The translations under genes were made by a program, and so were the position numbers. A DNA stretch of 6,305 nucleotides, from the NCBI GenBank assembly GCA_964462295.1, contig CAYWXH010000091.1, positions 1 through 6,305 of the forward strand. The letters run 5' to 3'. The notes below the pieces were generated by a model. The model was not told the origin of the DNA. It did not search any database and worked only from the letters and a program-made list of their open reading frames with translations. Of the stretch, positions 5,401-6,305 are shown in pieces. Each line of letters begins with the position of its first letter. Positions within the stretch are counted from its first letter, which is position 1. This stretch comes from JALVIU01 sp964462295. GTDB taxonomy: Bacteria > Atribacterota > JALVIU01.

Positions 5401-6258
5401 ATGAAAAATACAAATATCCTCTATACTGAAGGTTGGGTCTCCATAATTATAAATATCCTCCTTTTTGGTCTAAAATATTTTGTCGGCATTTCGTCTCACT
5501 CTGTTGCAATTATAGCAGATGCATGGCATTCTTTATCTGATTCTCTTACATCTGTCATACTTATAATTGGTGCAAAAGTTTCCAAAAAACCCCCAGATAA
5601 AGAACACCCCTTTGGGCATGAAAGAGCAGAGCTCATAGCTTCAATTATTATAGGGGTGTTACTATTTTTGGTGGTATATGAATTTCTACAAAAATCTATT
5701 GTTAAGCTCTTAAGTCATAAAACAGCATCTTATAATAGCATAACATTTTTTGTTATTATAACATCTATTCTCATAAAGGAAGGACTTGCCCAATATGCAT
5801 TTTTTCTATACAGAAAAACAGGTTCATCTGTACTAAAGGCAGATGGATGGCACCACAGAAGTGATGCAATATCTTCTGTAGTTGTCCTTTTGGGGATCTT
5901 ATTAGGAAAATACATCTGGTGGATAGATAGTGTTTTAGGGATAGCAATATCTATGCTTATAGGCTATACGGCATTTGAGATTATAAGAGATAGTGTTAGC
6001 CCTCTTTTGGGTGAGGCCCCAGATGAAACACTTATAAAAAAGGTAAGAGAGCTTTCAAATATGTACCAAGAGATAGGGAATCTACATGCCCATCACTTTC
6101 ATATTCACAATTATGGGACTCACAAAGAACTTACCTTTCACCTTGTATTTCCAGAAGATATGCCTATAAAAAAGTGCCATGAAATTGCAACTTGTATAGA
6201 AGAAAAAATAAAAAAAGAGTTGGGGATTGAGGCAACCATTCATTTGGAGAGTAGATAG
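5401..6258 (+). CDS. Cation diffusion facilitator (CDF) family metal exporter
   Basis: This 285-residue inner-membrane antiporter exports divalent metal ions (Zn, Fe, Mn, Co or similar) from the cytoplasm in exchange for protons. Six membrane segments are visible at about 12-30, 34-58, 77-97, 113-136, 155-172 and 174-197, followed by a cytoplasmic domain. The transport site is two HxxxD pairs: His43/Asp47 in ADAWHSLSD (TM2) and His151/Asp155 in ADGWHHRSD (TM5). HPFGHERAE (69-77) is the usual TM2-TM3 loop. The C-terminal domain has a His-rich stretch, HAHHFHIHNYGTH (229-241), plus His247, His260 and His281, positions likely to bind metal and sense its level. Length is normal for the family. 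It starts at ATG 5401 with no Shine-Dalgarno sequence. An in-frame TGA at 5386-5388 excludes a longer ATG reading. It is divergent from the ABC ATPase gene. The metal cannot be told from sequence alone; His/Asp sites often go with zinc. Confidence 0.93.
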   Translation: MKNTNILYTEGWVSIIINILLFGLKYFVGISSHSVAIIADAWHSLSDSLTSVILIIGAKVSKKPPDKEHPFGHERAELIASIIIGVLLFLVVYEFLQKSIVKLLSHKTASYNSITFFVIITSILIKEGLAQYAFFLYRKTGSSVLKADGWHHRSDAISSVVVLLGILLGKYIWWIDSVLGIAISMLIGYTAFEIIRDSVSPLLGEAPDETLIKKVRELSNMYQEIGNLHAHHFHIHNYGTHKELTFHLVFPEDMPIKKCHEIATCIEEKIKKELGIEATIHLESR

Positions 6259-6305
6259 CACCTTAGGCATGTCACTTACGGTGTCCACTCTTTCTTATTG
6301 TTATT
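6259..6305 (+). terminator. Possible terminator after the CDF gene
   Basis: Directly after the stop codon, CACC-T-TAGG (6259-6267) pairs with CTTA-C-GGTG (6275-6283), with one mismatch, one G-T wobble and a 7-base loop. A pyrimidine- and T-rich tail (TCTTTCTTATTGTTATT) follows to the window end. The T-run is broken and begins several bases after the stem, so this is a weak call. No gene is visible in these last 47 bases. Confidence 0.35.

Noticed and set aside
5355..5440. A promoter for the ABC ATPase gene (TTGTAT-N17-TATCAC on the minus strand)
   Set aside because: The -35 matches at only three of six positions and the -10 at four of six in AT-rich DNA, too weak to list as a feature.

Overview
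The window reads as ordinary chromosomal DNA from a low-GC bacterium. Codon use is rich in ATA and AGA/AGG and the proteins are rich in lysine, which fits a thermophile or an AT-rich anaerobe, but this is inference. The sugar-binding protein has a Sec signal peptide ending AFA|G and no lipobox cysteine. It is therefore predicted to be a soluble periplasmic protein, which points to a diderm cell. I cannot name the genus.

Layout. Positions 1-112 are GC-rich and carry copies of a dispersed palindromic repeat (GGCCCTCGCAATGAC). From about 4561 down to 113, on the minus strand, lies one complete operon of ribose type. It has a consensus promoter with a palindromic operator-like site in its spacer, then the periplasmic binding protein (rbsB), an intercistronic terminator-like hairpin, a secondary promoter, the double ATPase (rbsA), the permease (rbsC), a FucU-type sugar mutarotase, a small ACT-domain protein, and a terminator overlapping the end of that last gene. 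Upstream of the promoter, also on the minus strand, is a single ABC ATPase resembling ModF/YlmA, with no permease in view. Divergent from it, on the plus strand, is a cation diffusion facilitator (metal efflux) gene that appears to be read from a leaderless mRNA.

How the genes work together. RbsB captures sugar in the periplasm, RbsC forms the membrane channel and RbsA drives import. The mutarotase interconverts sugar anomers for downstream enzymes. All ten ribose-contacting residues of E. coli RbsB that I can recall are present, so ribose is the best substrate guess. However, the mutarotase is of the fucose/ribose FucU branch, and no kinase (rbsK) or regulator is in the window. The hairpin after rbsB would give more binding protein than transporter. 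The ACT-domain gene is the least expected member: it overlaps the end of fucU and has no ATG, GTG or TTG start that keeps the whole domain.

No gene-free stretch exceeds about 130 bases. I found no clear novel system, phage, transposase, CRISPR, tRNA or rRNA. The items most worth following are the ACT-domain gene and its start, the operator in the rbs promoter, the hairpin plus promoter between rbsB and rbsA, and the leaderless efflux gene.
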